Shown here: piece after piece, positions 12,345 through 24,939 of the stretch
How positions within the stretch are numbered: position 1 is the first letter of the stretch
How the letters are laid out: each line of letters opens with the position of its first letter
Origin: Chromobotia macracanthus
Lineage: Eukaryota > Chordata > Actinopteri > Cypriniformes > Botiidae
Direction: 5' to 3'
Assembly (NCBI GenBank): GCA_036877525.1
Contig: JAZGTH010000019.1
Span: 4,406,501-4,470,500, forward strand
DNA length: 64,000 nucleotides
Notes under the pieces: model-generated
Database searches by the model: none
The model's input: only the letters and a program-made list of their open reading frames with translations
Told to the model about the DNA's origin: nothing
Program-made: the position numbers and the translations under genes

Positions 12345-13369
12345 GTTATACTCTTGCAATTCTGTGTTATAGCTTGTAATTCACTTACTTTGTGAAATAG
12401 TCTGATCTGTCAGGCAATGTTTGCAGTCACTGGGAACTAATCTAGACACTCATTATGGCTCTGTCAGTTGAAAGCCGTGGCCCTAATTCCCATTGAAACA
12501 TAGCATCAGTGTAACATTCACATTCGCTGAAATGCAAAAACTGTATTATAATTGCGAGGTTGATGCTCTGCCTGTACTTCCATTGTTAAAGTTTGTGAAT
12601 TTGTTTGTCCTCACAAACAATGGCACCTCTTTCACAACATTTGTTTTTTTGTGGTTGGCATCAACTATTTTTTAATAGCTAAAAACAGAACGAGAGAGAA
12701 CTGTGTGGTGCTAGATGGGTGATAAATACTGAGGATTAGCTTTGTCAGATTGGAGCAGTAATGGGTGGAATATTCCTGAATTCAGATTCAGTTAAGGACA
12801 GAGGCCACATTTGTTTCTATCACCTGCTTTTGCTGTGAACTGAGGTGTGAACAGATTATAAATATGTAGAGCTTTAGAAGATTTAAAATAATAAACAGTT
12901 AGAAATGCCTGCAGTTTATTTTATTATGAGTAGTAAATCTTATTAATATAGTCAGGAGGAATATTATTTTTGCATAATCCATTATTAAGTTCCACACCAA
13001 TAAATGGTGTAAGTAAGGTATGTACATTGTAAAACTTTCATAAAGATTAAAGATTGCCAAGTATGGATTAGATTATGCATTGATTGGTGTAATTGGGGTT
13101 TAAAGCATTTAGGGGTTATTGTTAGCTTAAAGATCAAACTGTTCTGTGAAATATGATGTAAATTTCTTGTACATGACATCATCATGTACAGTATATAATG
13201 TACGATCATGCATCTAAAGGTACTTGTTGTTCTCTCATAACATTACCGTGTTTCTAAATATTGTCCCCATCGTTGTTAAAAAGTTTTTAACCTTCAGAAT
13301 CGAGTGGACATCATGGACATCTGAATGTAGTCTAGTGCTTTCAGTGGCCTCCGCAAATACCAGAACTTT
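12345..13369. other. Non-coding stretch
   Basis: No gene, RNA or recognisable repeat seen. Strongly AT-rich around 12850-13200. Confidence 0.5.
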
Positions 13370-13886
13370 TTTGACACGCTTTTATCCAAAGCAACTTGTA
13401 GCACATTCAGCTGGATCGGTCCCTGGGAAATGAACCCATGGTCTTGTTAGCACAGTGCTTAAAGGGATACTCCAGCCAGAAACAAAAAATGGCCAATAAA
13501 TTATTCACCCTCAAGGCATCCTAAGAGTACTTTTTTTTCATTACTTAAGTAATATATTAAAAATAATAAGCACCAAATTGATCACCACATACGGTCAAAA
13601 TATTAATAGTTTTCTTTCATAAATGTATTGTTTCACTTAAGAAGGGAATTATTAACCCTATGGAGTCGTATGGATTACTTTTATGGATAGATGCGCTTTT
13701 TGGCGCTTCAGAATCTCAGGGACTGTTCACTGCTGTTAAAAAGAGCCAGGATATTATTTAATATGACTCAGATTGTGTTGGACTGAATAAAGAAAGTCAT
13801 ATATGCCTAGGATGTCTTGAGGGTGAGTAATTTATGAGCCATTTTTTATTTTCGGCTGGAGTATCCCTTAAGCTACAGCAGCATCA
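13370..13886 (-). mobile_element. UnaL2-tailed tRNA-SINE split by a nested MITE
   Basis: The minus-strand SINE tail and body occupy 13370-13458. They include TTGCTTTGGATAAAAGCGTG, GGTCCCTGGGAAATGAACCC read on + as the B-box side, and GTTAGCACAGTGC. The remaining tRNA-head piece, GCTACAGCAGCATC, continues at 13872-13886 beyond the MITE. Removing 13463-13871 rejoins CAGTGCTTAA with GCTACAGCAG, in the order expected for this SINE head. The SINE was therefore already present when the MITE landed in its TTAA. Confidence 0.8.
13459..13871. mobile_element. Intact TTAA-flanked MITE with ~67-bp terminal inverted repeats
   Basis: The left end reads TTAAAGGGATACTCCAGCC, then CCAATAAATTATTCACCCTC and AAGGCATCCTAAG. 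The right end, read in reverse complement, gives TTAAGGGATACTCCAGCC, then CATAAATTACTCACCCTCAA and GACATCCTAG. The arms therefore match over about 67 bp with few differences. TTAA at both ends is the target-site signature of Kolobok (and piggyBac) elements. The ~280-bp interior includes GGATAGATGCGCTTTTTGGC and has no coding capacity, so the element is non-autonomous. It is related in style to, but distinct from, the Angel-like copies elsewhere in the window. Confidence 0.88.
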
Positions 13887-13889
13887 CAA

Positions 13890-16800
13890 CCTTTATTGCA
13901 CTTTCTTCCCCTTTAAGGGTCAGTACATTTCATAGATACAGTACATTTAATTTACTGAACGGCAAACTGAATGAGCTGTTATAATAACTGTTATTTTGTT
14001 GTAATGCGTTTGCTTTCAATTCCAGTTTACATTCAGTTGAATAAACTTGATATGATCAAGTATTTTGAAATGATGGCAAGAATATCACATTTATGCAAAC
14101 TATTACTAACACATTGCCCTATTTGAAAATCTAATTTAGGCAGCGGTTAATATAAGACACATTGTAATATTCTGATGGGAGCCATGTTATTTTCACTGGT
14201 CTTACTCATTTAACACTGATTGCATATGCACAGCTGAATATGTTGTTGATTATTCCAACTAGGCATGGAAATGATGCCCAGGTGATCAACATAATTTCAT
14301 TTCCTCGTACATGTGGATGGAAAAGCAATGCTTGTTGTTAAGGAAGTAATGAAATTACCCTGAGACATGCCACAGAATATGATGCCCATTGTAAAACCTG
14401 GATGGGGGAAGAAGAGGCCCCATTATACCTGAGAGTTGTTCATTCTATAAGCTATATCTTAGCAATGCCCTGAAGCAATTGCGGAAATGATTTCTAGAAG
14501 AGTGTTCAGGTTTTGTTTTGTCTGGCATAAAATGGCTGTTTCATTTGAAGTTCACTGCAGCTTTGGATTTGGTGCACTAAATATAAAGCTTATTTGCAGT
14601 ATATTGGGAAGGTATGGTGTAGTTGCTGTCTCAGCAGCACATGACAAACTGCCGTGTTCCTTCTGTTTCTCAGTGCTGTCTTCAACAAGACAGGTGTTAG
14701 GGGACAAGGCACTATGATGAGTGTGGAGAGCTAAACTGCTGCACTAAATAATCGCTCGGTCAGATGAGTACAAATTGAAGGTTCGTGATGTATTTGAGGG
14801 TATTATATAAAGTAATTCAGAGGTGCACAAGACAAAAGCAGCAAAGCAAACAAAAATTAAACATACGCTGGAAATCATTAAACATATAAGCAGAAAACAA
14901 ACAATAATTACAAGATAATGTTTAAGCAGAAAAATGTACATTATTGTCAGTACAACACTAAAAAACTAAATATTCAATATTACTATAAGTTTTGTGATTT
15001 TTTTCTCATGTTTTGTTTTTAAATATTTGTGTGCTTTGCTAAATTTGTTATTTATTATGTTATTTATTTTGCATTTGTGAGATAAAATATGTATTTGTAA
15101 ACCACATTGCATTAAGTTGTGAGTGGAAAAAAATGGCTGGTATCTGTATTAAAAAAAAAAGTACAGGCAATATTTTCCTGGCAAAACATCTTCATGCCTA
15201 ATGAATTTATGAATTTATGAACTCACTTTTCCCGCACAACAGAATTACAGATTCATAGGTTCCGTCCAGTGGCCGTGATTCAGATGAGGTCTAATGTATT
15301 ATGCCACATAATCTGCATAATAGGAGAACCACGAGGATGTCTTATCAAAGCTTCCAATATTGGAATATTGAAGTGGTCTGCATGAACCGTAGTCTGGAAA
15401 TGTAATGAGAAGCTTGTCTGTGAAGATACATTGTTTATAGAGTTGAGCAGGCGTCCATAAGCTGTCCATCAGATAACTCACACAATTATAAGGCACATTT
15501 TAATTTTTACTGTACTGACAGAAATTAATATCTGGCCCTTATTTCCAGACCATTTCCATCTCATACAGTTAAGACCGGACTTACTGAAGCCAGGTTTTAT
15601 GAATAGCACATTGTTATAAAGTGATATGATAAACATATTCATATTTTTTACTGCCTTTTGCACACCTGTGCTTGAAAAACGTTTAATATTATTGTTTCTA
15701 TGCTGTAAAAATAAAGTTATTTGTAAAGTTGTTTTACTAAATAATAGATTGATGTCTGTAATTCCATCAAATGCTTTACTGTTCTTATAAATGTTCTTAT
15801 ACATGTATTCTGTACAACTTGTACCTCAAATTATCTACAACTCCCATTTTGTTTTAGTCTTGGGTCACATGCAATGTGCAATTTAATCGAGATATGAGAC
15901 ACCTGGTTGTAATTACTGATAAAATCAGATGGATGACTCCAGGTGTGTGGAAAGCAATTCCATATGTAGCGTGGGAATATAAAGCTATTATCTAATGTAA
16001 TCAACACGGGATCACAGCAAACATCACGGCCAGATCGGAATCTGTATGTGCACTTAAACATTTTAATGTATTGTCTTTCTTACCCGATAATGAGGTTTAA
16101 AAAAGTGTACTTCATACAAGTATTCAGGTTTCCATATGATCTTCGTACTGAAGAAATTTGATACCAGGTTTTCTTGTAGTCAATACTTTATAAATATGAA
16201 CGTTTAAAAGGTTTTATGCCCAGTGGAAGGTCTAGCTTCCGTTTAAGCGGCCAAATATTAAAACAAACGACCATCATGTTTTCCAAGGTCAAAAATAAAG
16301 CCAAACTTTCTCCACACAAATGAAACAAAATAGCGCACACATGGAACAGAAACTGACAGTTTCTTTGATAAGTATAGAAGTAAAGCTTTTAGGGTCTTAC
16401 AAAATACTACAGATAACTTAGCCTAAACTGACCAGGGGAGGTGAGAAGCTGTCAGTAAATAGCAAAAACAACTCCTGTAAGTTTTAAATGAAATTTAAAT
16501 TGTAGTACAGACACATCTAAAGTCAGTTCTAATTTAATGTAATTTAATGTGGACACATTGTACAGCTTCAGCACAAGTCTTCTTATTATTTGAGCTCACA
16601 GCCAGTCTAATTCATTCTACGAGATATCTATCTAATGGTGAAGTGATGCTTATCTACAGCTCATTTATGATGAAGTGCCCAAGGACAAAGCCTGTGAAAT
16701 CAATGAACAGCATTAAGGCTTAAAGTGTTGCTGTTGCCGGGGCTACAACAATGTGCTACGACAATAGCACATGATTAGCTTGAAATAATGACAGACAATC

Positions 16801-16900
16801 AGGAGAGCTAATAGAAAAAAAAGTTGTTGTAGTTTCCAGAAACAATTAAACTGGAATACACTGTACAATATAAGTCAGATAGTTGTGTCCAATGAAAGTG
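13890..16900. other. Non-coding stretch
   Basis: No gene is supported over this 3 kb. Open frames are at most 108 codons, with no domain and no splice context I would trust. No recognised repeat. Confidence 0.5.
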
Positions 16901-16907
16901 TGATATT

Positions 16908-16945
16908 GGTGATCCATTGTGAACCATTGGTGAACCATTGGTGGT
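16908..16945. repeat. Short tandem repeat, ~13-bp unit
   Basis: Three imperfect units of the form CCATTGGTGAA in a row, beginning with GATCCATTGTGAA. Too short to be a minisatellite locus of note. Confidence 0.7.
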
Positions 16946-16995
16946 CTTTTAGATGTCTCAAGGTAACTGCAAGGATCAAGATGAAAAATTGGTAT

Positions 16996-17032
16996 TTAAA
17001 AGTATAGTTCACCCCAGAAATGAAAATCGCAA
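16996..17032 (+). mobile_element. Angel-like MITE terminal fragment
   Basis: TTAAAAGTATAGTTCACCCC followed by AGAAATGAAAAT matches the left terminus of the Angel-type repeat at 7327. Nothing of the body is recognisable downstream, so only an end fragment is left. Confidence 0.5.
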
Positions 17033-17679
17033 GAAAAGTCCCCTAAGAGAACTATGTCTGATTGAAAATTGTCTGCCATGGAGAATATTTGATGAGTGCA
17101 AACACAGCACATCATCTTTGTCAATCAATGATACAGATGATCAATATGACAGACATCACTGAGAAGCTCAAACACATGTACACATGAGATTTGATTACAT
17201 AGCAGTCATTTGATTACATGCAGGTAAATTGTGATTGTGCAGCTTGTATTCCCATAACCCCGGAAAATTTCAAAGAAAATGAAAAAATTGTGAATCATAG
17301 CCTTAATATGAAGCTATGTGGATGGTGAAATGCAATGTGCAGCCATCAGTAACTCAATGGAGTCGATTGCTGCTGTGTTGTAATTAAAGAGGTCTGAAAG
17401 GCTACATGTAAATTGAATCACTTCTCTCACTGTTCGCTCTCTGATTGGATAATTTTTTTGTCTTCATTAGCATTTTCAAAATTCTGTATGGTTTTGACAC
17501 AGAATGAGAGAGTTCAGAGTATTTCACTTTGCACAATGAAATGGCAGCATACATTGGTATAAGCACAGTCCTGCATCAGAGGATCTATGCCAAAGCTCCC
17601 CCATTCTAGACTCTTATTGGCTAAATTTCTCTTCTGGAGATAAAGCAGCATTTAGACTTCTGTATTCTGTATTATCTGA

Positions 17680-17775
17680 ATGAATAGTTCACCCAAAACT
17701 GAAAATGTTGTGATTGTGTTGTCAACATCTGTCAAGTCATTCTAACCTGTATGATGTTTTCTTAAACACAGCTAT
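17680..17775 (+). mobile_element. Decayed Angel-like MITE, left portion
   Basis: GAATAGTTCACCCAAAACTG, AAGTCATTCTAACCTGTATG and ATGTTTTCTT follow the order of the Angel-type left half. The TTAA border is lost and the sequence to about 17900 may be its remnant. Confidence 0.6.
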
Positions 17776-17899
17776 GGGACTATAAGATTTGGAATGTGGC
17801 GCATAAATCAGGTGGACTAATATTGTGGTGGTTTAATGGCTGTCGTTTTTAAAAGATGTGCCATTTCAGTTACAGTCAGTCATTTCTGTTAGAAGGAGC

Positions 17900-18760
17900 T
17901 TAATGTGTGGTACACAAACTCAGTAGACAGTCACTTCGTGTGATCTGCAAGGGAAGGAAATGCTTTGTGCAGCATAGTTCCCACACACTTTGACATAACC
18001 TACCAACCTTACATCCCAGGGGCTTAAGGAGGTGGCGTTTACAAGCACAGTATGAATGTAAGCAGGCAAAAACTGCACAATCAACAAGGCTATTGTGACA
18101 AGCCAACTGTAGGTCCAGCAGCTGTAAACTAAACATGTCTCAGCTCAGCGCAAGATGCTCCTCTAGTATAAGCTAAACCATGTTGATCTTCATTTTAGAC
18201 CAACTCACAGGAAAATTTTATTGCTCAGAGGTTGCTCTTTTATAGCTCAGGAGATTTGATGGAGTTCTCCGTTGTTTCTTTTCCATATCAACTCTTAGAT
18301 GTCTTAGATGTTTCTTCTAAAAAGTAAGTAGCTTTAGTTAGAAATGTTTAAGTTCATATTCAGATCTTGAGTAATGTTGATTTTGATTGCAGACTTGGCA
18401 AATCCGAGCTCACTTTGTGAAATAGTTAGGATCTCTTCTGAAAATCATGAGCTTCTCATGAGAAATATCTGAGGTACATGAGACTAAAGCAAACATTTTT
18501 GTTTGCTTTCCATTTAATCCCATTGTTATGTGGGGAAACAGTCAAAATATTGAAGATATCTCGTGTGATTTTTTTTTCATATGGAAAGGAGAGTTCTATC
18601 ATTGCCTGCTAGAAAGTGAGTCTTAAAAAAAATCAACCAGAAGTTTCTCTCCAAATTCTCACGTGCTTCCCTCATTGCTTTTCAACATGTTATCGTCGCT
18701 AATTTATTTTATTATTTTACAGGACATAAAAAACTGTTAATGTCCAATCTGCTCTGATTT
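17900..18760. other. Non-coding stretch
   Basis: No gene or repeat recognised, apart from two TCTTAGATG units near 18294-18312. Confidence 0.5.
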
Positions 18761-18880
18761 GTTCCTGTAGCTCAGTTGGTAGAGCATTGTGTCAGCAGTA
18801 TGTAATGATAAATTGTATACCTTTACTGCACCATACGTTGCTTTGGATAAAAGTGTCTGCCAAATGCATAAATGTAGATG
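18761..18880 (+). mobile_element. UnaL2-tailed tRNA-SINE with internal deletion
   Basis: TTCCTGTAGCTCAGTTGGTA and GAGCATTGTGTCAGCAG form an intact tRNA head with A box. The element then jumps to ATGATAAATTGTATACCTTT and the tail TTGCTTTGGATAAAAGTGTC, TGCCAAATGCATAAATG. The ~30 bases that hold the B box in the copy at 1016 (GGGTTTGATTCCCAGGGAGC) are absent. With A box and stem-loop retained but B box gone, the copy should be unable to drive normal Pol III transcription. It is the only + strand member of this family recognised in the window. Confidence 0.85.
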
Positions 18881-18884
18881 ATTT

Positions 18885-21800
18885 GAGCAAAGTCACAAGT
18901 CCACAGAGTCAGAACATGATGTTCCACAGGCAAAAAACATTAAAGGTCACATTCCTTCATAACATACCATTCCAAGATTCTTATATATATGTATAAACTC
19001 CAGAGGTGTGAAAAACATGCTGATACAGTACAAAAGGCAGATTAAAATTTAGCCGAGTTCTTTAGTTCAAAGAATAATCGTGTTTGCATAAGCAATTTTG
19101 GTGATTATAACATGACTTAAATGTCAAGCAGATAAAGTAAAAATCTGTTTTGACATATTCTAATGCCGTGTGCTGTTTGATGTCTCGCTTCTGTATTAAT
19201 AAATGAAAAGCAAACTCTGTATTTTCTGACTGATCCAAAGATGCACTTAACAGTAAAGCTGTTTTTGAAATCTTTGAAAGCCTGGTATGGACCCTTCTGG
19301 AAAATCTAGTTTGTAGTTGTGTTTTGGATATGCATAAATGTGAGGGAAACTTGGAAAGAAGTTTGGGTGGAACACCTTAGTAGGTCTGTGCTTTCATCCC
19401 CCGCATGAAACTGGATTCTAGGTTATTAGTTGATGCAATCTAGTAGATAATTTTGGACGAGCAAAAATGACTCTAAGGTAGTCATGTTTTTTTTAAACAG
19501 TGGATTATCAACCAGCTAATGACCACTCGGATTTTCCAACATGGTGTTTTACATGCATTTGCATGTGTGATACAATATCTTCATATTTCCTTCATAATAT
19601 TGATACAGAGCCTCATGACTCACCCACCTGCTACCCTTATTTACTGTTCTCTCATTGCTTATGTGTCTGTTACCTTGCGCATTAATGTTGTTTCTCCTAT
19701 AAATAATTCTTTTTGTATGCATTTCACATCACTGCTGCTGTATTCTCCTAATCCGTTGGCCAAAAAAAGTCATGTACAAAATTAGGACATTGAATCTTTT
19801 AACACGGTGCTATTGTCCCCAGCCACAAAGTAACGGTTCATCAAAAGCAAGGAACCCACAGAAATGATGGATTATGTTTCAGCAGGGATGAATCCGCTCT
19901 GTACAGCCGTGCCCGCTGGCCTGTGTCACTTCAGCATGTTTATCTGTTGCCCACAGGTGTGACGGGTCTCTGTCAACAGCACTACAGAGAAATGAGGTCT
20001 GTCACTGCAAAGATACATGAGAAACAGTTTATTAAAACAGTTTAACACCTAGCACTGAGCAGAAAGACATATCCAGAATTTATAATGCATTGTTACATCT
20101 GTTTCACATTACAAGCCAAGAACAGACACGACTGTCAGAACCCAAAAATATGGACAAATAGCCAACATATGGAGATTTGTTTAAATATACGTTTTCTTAT
20201 AAAGCAGTCTACTTACACTGACAGAAAATGTAGAGGAAAATGGCATATGGTGAAGATTCGTGACAATCATGATTGCTTTATTGATTTATTTAAAGTCCTG
20301 TATGTAAATAAACCTCTAGTATTATTATAAGAAATAATAAAAACATTACAGAACCACTTGCATGTGTGTCGGGGTTACTGCAATGTCAACACAACATCCA
20401 GAGATTGCTCCACTGTGCCGGGCGCTTAAAATTCCTGCTGCTTCGAATCTTGTGATAGGAAGGCATTAAAAAAAACTCCACTTTATCACTAAATTCTCCA
20501 TAACTGGCAAAAACTATGATTATAAATTACACTTTGGTGATATGATATGAGACATGAGAGGACTTTATCATGCCCTGAATTGTGAATGTAAATCAGAGTT
20601 TTAATAGGGCGCCGTGAGGGCAGCTCAGGATGACACATGGGGACTGATAGCGTCTGTCTGTCAGGTGCTCTTAATGGAACTCGCTTTTTTTAGCTTGAGA
20701 CCAACATCATCAGACCAGACTGTAACCTTGAACTGCTAAATTAAACATCTGAAGACAAACCATCATCTTTATAATAAATGATAATAGGACGATATCATCT
20801 CAGGACACATGCTCACCGGCAAACATCATTTAACCTGCTTGACAGACCATAGAAAAGAAAAATCACAAATGAAATGCCATTAATAACTAAATAATTCTCC
20901 TGGGCAGCAACAAGACTGTAATGGAGAGCAAATGGAGACTTCTCAGATATTTATCCTAAAGAAAAAGTCTCCTCTGTCTCATGTGTTTTCTCTAGAGTTC
21001 CAATCAGAGATCTTAACTGACTCAGATCTCAGCTCTGCCATGATATTTTGAAAAAGTTATCTGAGCTATTAATTCATTAATATTAATTCATGTCTCATTT
21101 GTGGCTGTTTTTAAGGAATTTAAGGTTTAAAAAAACAAGCTGATACTTAAAACATAACTATGAAATCAACGTAGTCTCCAAAGCTGAGCAGATCTGAGCA
21201 ATAGACTTAACCTTAGGAAAAGATGGAAGGCATTTTGGATCCATTTCAATCCTCTATTTGTTCCAAACTCAACATTAACTATTCTCAACTATATAACTCA
21301 ACTGTTAAGTGCAGTCTTCAGAGAGCTCCCATATCTTCAGCGAGCTCCATGTGAAGAGTCCCACTCATTGTTAAGCTCTGTTCCCAAACCAGTGATCTGC
21401 CCTCATAGCTTCTAAGGCAGCATCATGGAACTTCACAAACATTCCACATAGGTAGCAACTTCATGCAACACACAGAAGGTAGCAAAATTAAGGCGCCCAC
21501 CTCTTGGAACAGCCTTGGCATTGCAGTTCACTATGTTTTGGAACACGACATTAGAACGTGCTGGAGAGATGGAACAGCTGCCCCACAGGCTGACACAAAC
21601 ATTAGATCAGCTATCTGTCTCTACTGAGAGGAACTGCTTTTGTGGATACTCGGAGTTAATGTTCAACTGTAATTTGCCCATGTGGCGAGCTCATTTAGTT
21701 CCTGTCATCTGCTGTTTCTCAGTCAGGTAGCCCATGCATTGTAAGCGTGTGCACACATGTAGCGCGTGTAGACTTCAGAGTAGCGCAATGTTGATGTGCA

Positions 21801-24140
21801 TGAAAATGAAGCTGTGTGGAATAGTTCAATGTGTTTAATAGTTTGTTCTGTTTGTTAAATTAATGCTACTTTTTGAGCTTGCAAGAGATCTTTGGAGTTA
21901 AAATTTTCAGTAGACGAAAAGTTCAGCTGGGAAAATTAGATGTAATCTAAAACATTTATAAAGTGCATTCAATTACACAGACCGTAAGTCTATCCCTTTA
22001 AATCCATGTATATAATTGTTAGCATATGTTGTAGTCCCTCTCAAAATAAATCATGGTATTGTGTCTATTTTTATGTACAGTATGCCTCTGCGGAGGCTGT
22101 TCTCTCTCAGAATGCTAATAACAATGGATCGAGTTTGATCCGCTCAGCCTGTAGTTACATAATTCATCCAGGCTGTCATCAGCCCGCCCCTCACCCACAC
22201 TGCCTCAGTCCTGTGACATACTCCAGCTGTAGCTTTAGTGCTTGCTACTCACGCTACACGCTGTCAATGGCCACCCACAAAAATAGTTCACTTTGACTCC
22301 CAACCAGGTTCAGCATATCTGGGCATCTATATCTGTATCAGCCACTCACACTCACAAACTCAGCCAGAACAGATTTGGATCCATCCTCTTTAGCCATGCT
22401 GAAATTTCGACGTGAAATCAAAACGCACAGCCAATGAAAACAAACAGCTGTAGAGTAAATTGTGTGAGAGTAAATGATGAAATAAGACATTTGGTTACAT
22501 AATAGGCGGCAAAAACATCATAATGAAGTTCAACACACTTAGTTCAACACATAATTCAACATGCTCTGCTATCATACAGTTGTTTGTTAGTGAGGAATTA
22601 TGATGTCAGACCAGGCCGAGCACCATGACTGTGACCTTTGAACACTTCCAAAGAAAAACAGTGAAGTAACTGTGAATGATCCAATCTGGACAGTTGATGG
22701 GAAGGAGAATAAGACCGAGGGAATCATCTGTTTAACATTCATAGTGTTGTTTCATTCATATTACTGACGTCCGACAGCCAGTCAATCAGGTTGAAACGCT
22801 ACGTGACTAAAAAGCAGGACCGAACAGTTCTGAATATTCTCAAAGCCATGATTTTTAATTTCAGAAGTTTCTCTTCACATAATCTTATTTCTTGTTTCTG
22901 TTATGGAGTGAACATTTGGAGAGGTTATATAACCTTTATTTATTCTCCCCCTGATGTCCTCCTATTATGTTTACTTATTTTTACTTTTATTTTTCTTATG
23001 TTTACTTACTACATTTCGTGTCAAAAACAGACATATGCGTTTTAAGTCATGAAGTTCAGAATAAAATGATTTTGAAGTTTAAGTTTTAGTAAATTCTCTT
23101 TCTGTAACATCTGACGTTTTGAGTTCTGAAAGTTACAGTTACAGAAGTTCTTTCATCATAAAACATAATAGAAAATGTGACTCTTCATTATTTGTATCTT
23201 TAAAATGTTATACAGACACTTCAGTCAAGGTGAAAATGCAATTTTTCAGCCAGAATGTTGACGTCAACAAGAGCAGGAAAACATGATAATGACCTGGCAT
23301 ACTCAGCATGACTAATGCATTATTGTAAATCATTATTACAGGCTTTAGAGTCACAAAATGTGGAATCCAAGAAAGATTTGATTAAACACACACAACAGAC
23401 AAGAGGTAATTAGAATAAATAGGGGGATCTGTAAGGCAGGGTCTAAATGTATTACCGACATGACTCTCTGCACATAACTAATGACTGTTTCCAGACCTCA
23501 GGTGAAACTATTAAAAAAATAATAATGACCACAATTCGATATGAATCAATTACCTTTCTTAGGTGTGGGACCTTCATTATGTGTCTAACGCAATTAGTCT
23601 TAATGGACTCTGGTCTGTACTAGCAGAAACAAGCAATCATAATAACTTCTCTTCCACCCACTCGAGGCTGCCCTTAGGGAGCTTGTTTTGAACAAGCGCA
23701 GTCGAAGCTCAAGGGAAGCTGCATACCTTTCGGCGAACTCAACATTAGACTTAAAATGATGCTTGACACTTGTGGTGTTTCCAAACTATCTTTGTATAAA
23801 TCAGAATGTAAATGGCCCTGAACTGTAACTTTGCCTTTTTAAAATTCCAATGAACAAGAACGTTCTTCAACAACGTTCCAAAATTGAAAAAAAATGAATT
23901 TTTGACTTTTTGACATGGTGACGCGTTGTTATGCAAGCTGTTACACAGGCAGGTGCAGAAATGAAAACGGGGAAAATGAGAATGCTAATAACTGCAACGT
24001 TTCCAATAATACAATAACATACTGTAAATAATGCCTGCAATGGCGTCATACTGTTTGGCAGAAATTGCATATTTACAGTAGTTACTGTTGATCATCAAGA
24101 TTCACAGATGAACCAAGATTATTATAGTTGTCAGATATTT
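18885..24140. other. Long non-coding stretch
   Basis: No gene is supported over 5.2 kb. Segments near 19860-20000, 20590-20700 and 22080-22260 are less AT-rich and more complex than their surroundings. They could be conserved non-coding elements, but only cross-species alignment would show that. The 22.1-kb segment contains AACAATGG, a SOX-like word. Confidence 0.45.
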
Positions 24141-24149
24141 CTAGTTTAG

Positions 24150-24450
24150 TTAGGTGGCCAAGCACGAAGTCACAAAGAGACCAAATTTGGTAGGATGGTC
24201 AGAAATCACACCCACTACTCAGTCACATCAGCACAGGCCTGCTGGACACTAGGTGGCGCTGTAACAAGCTTATTTATGTTTTGGTCAATATCTCTGCAAC
24301 CATGTGAGCTGAAATCGTTTGTTCGATTTGCTCGAAACTTGCATGCATTATCTAGAGACCCTCTAGAGAATCTCAATCGATCAATATTCCATTTTCCCTC
24401 AGTGGCAAATATCTTTAAACACTTTAATGAAACTTGGTACATGTAGACAT
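24150..24450. repeat. Dispersed fish repeat of unknown class, with CTCF-like motif
   Basis: CACGAAGTCACAAAGAGACC, TAGGTGGCGCTGTAACAAGC, TTTTGGTCAATATCTCTGCA, ACCCTCTAGAGAATCTC and TTTAATGAAACTTGGTACAT resemble, from memory, a repeat met often in cyprinid genomes. I cannot name it and see no inverted ends. At 24246-24260, ACACTAGGTGGCGCT matches the CTCF consensus at all but the first base. Such motifs inside repeats can be spread by them. Confidence 0.45.
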
Positions 24451-24794
24451 GAGGACATCAAAATGTAATATAAATATTTTATAGTTTATATTTAAAGCCT
24501 GTATTCTTTACACTTTAGAGGATTGTTCCAAATATCAGACTTTCATAAATACACACATCTTCCTTCCCGGAATAGTTTGCCTTACTATTCCAGCAAATAA
24601 AAACAAACATTACAACTTTTTTTTAGAAATAATACTTATATTCAAATTTTAGAAATTTTAAGAGTCACTTCAACAATGTAACTGGTGAACTATGCAGGCT
24701 ACATGATCTGTGTGTAGTGGGCAGCAGGCCTTGACTGGGTACAAATGAAGACATTGTATTACATCACCTGTGTTTTTCTGTCTGTATACAAAGG

Positions 24795-24935
24795 ACTCAA
24801 TTCATGAAACACAAGTAGGACAAATTTCAGTGTAAACAGTCTGCAAGCTTATTCTTGTGTAAATTGTCGCATTGCACTGAAAGCGACAATTTACGTAAGA
24901 AATTTGTTCTGCTCATGTGTCATGAATAAGGCCCA
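24795..24935. repeat. Foldback (palindromic) repeat, MITE-like
   Basis: The core is a perfect 12-bp inverted pair (GTAAATTGTCGC / GCGACAATTTAC, 24859-24870 and 24883-24894), extending to 19 bp with two mismatches. Outside it, TTCATGAAACACAAGTAGGA with CAAATTTC on the left is mirrored by ATTTGTTCTGCTCATGTGTC and ATGAA on the right. The left arm carries ~28 extra bases. This is the pattern of a foldback MITE whose loop is ATTGCACTGAAA. Confidence 0.65.
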
Positions 24936-24939
24936 TTAA

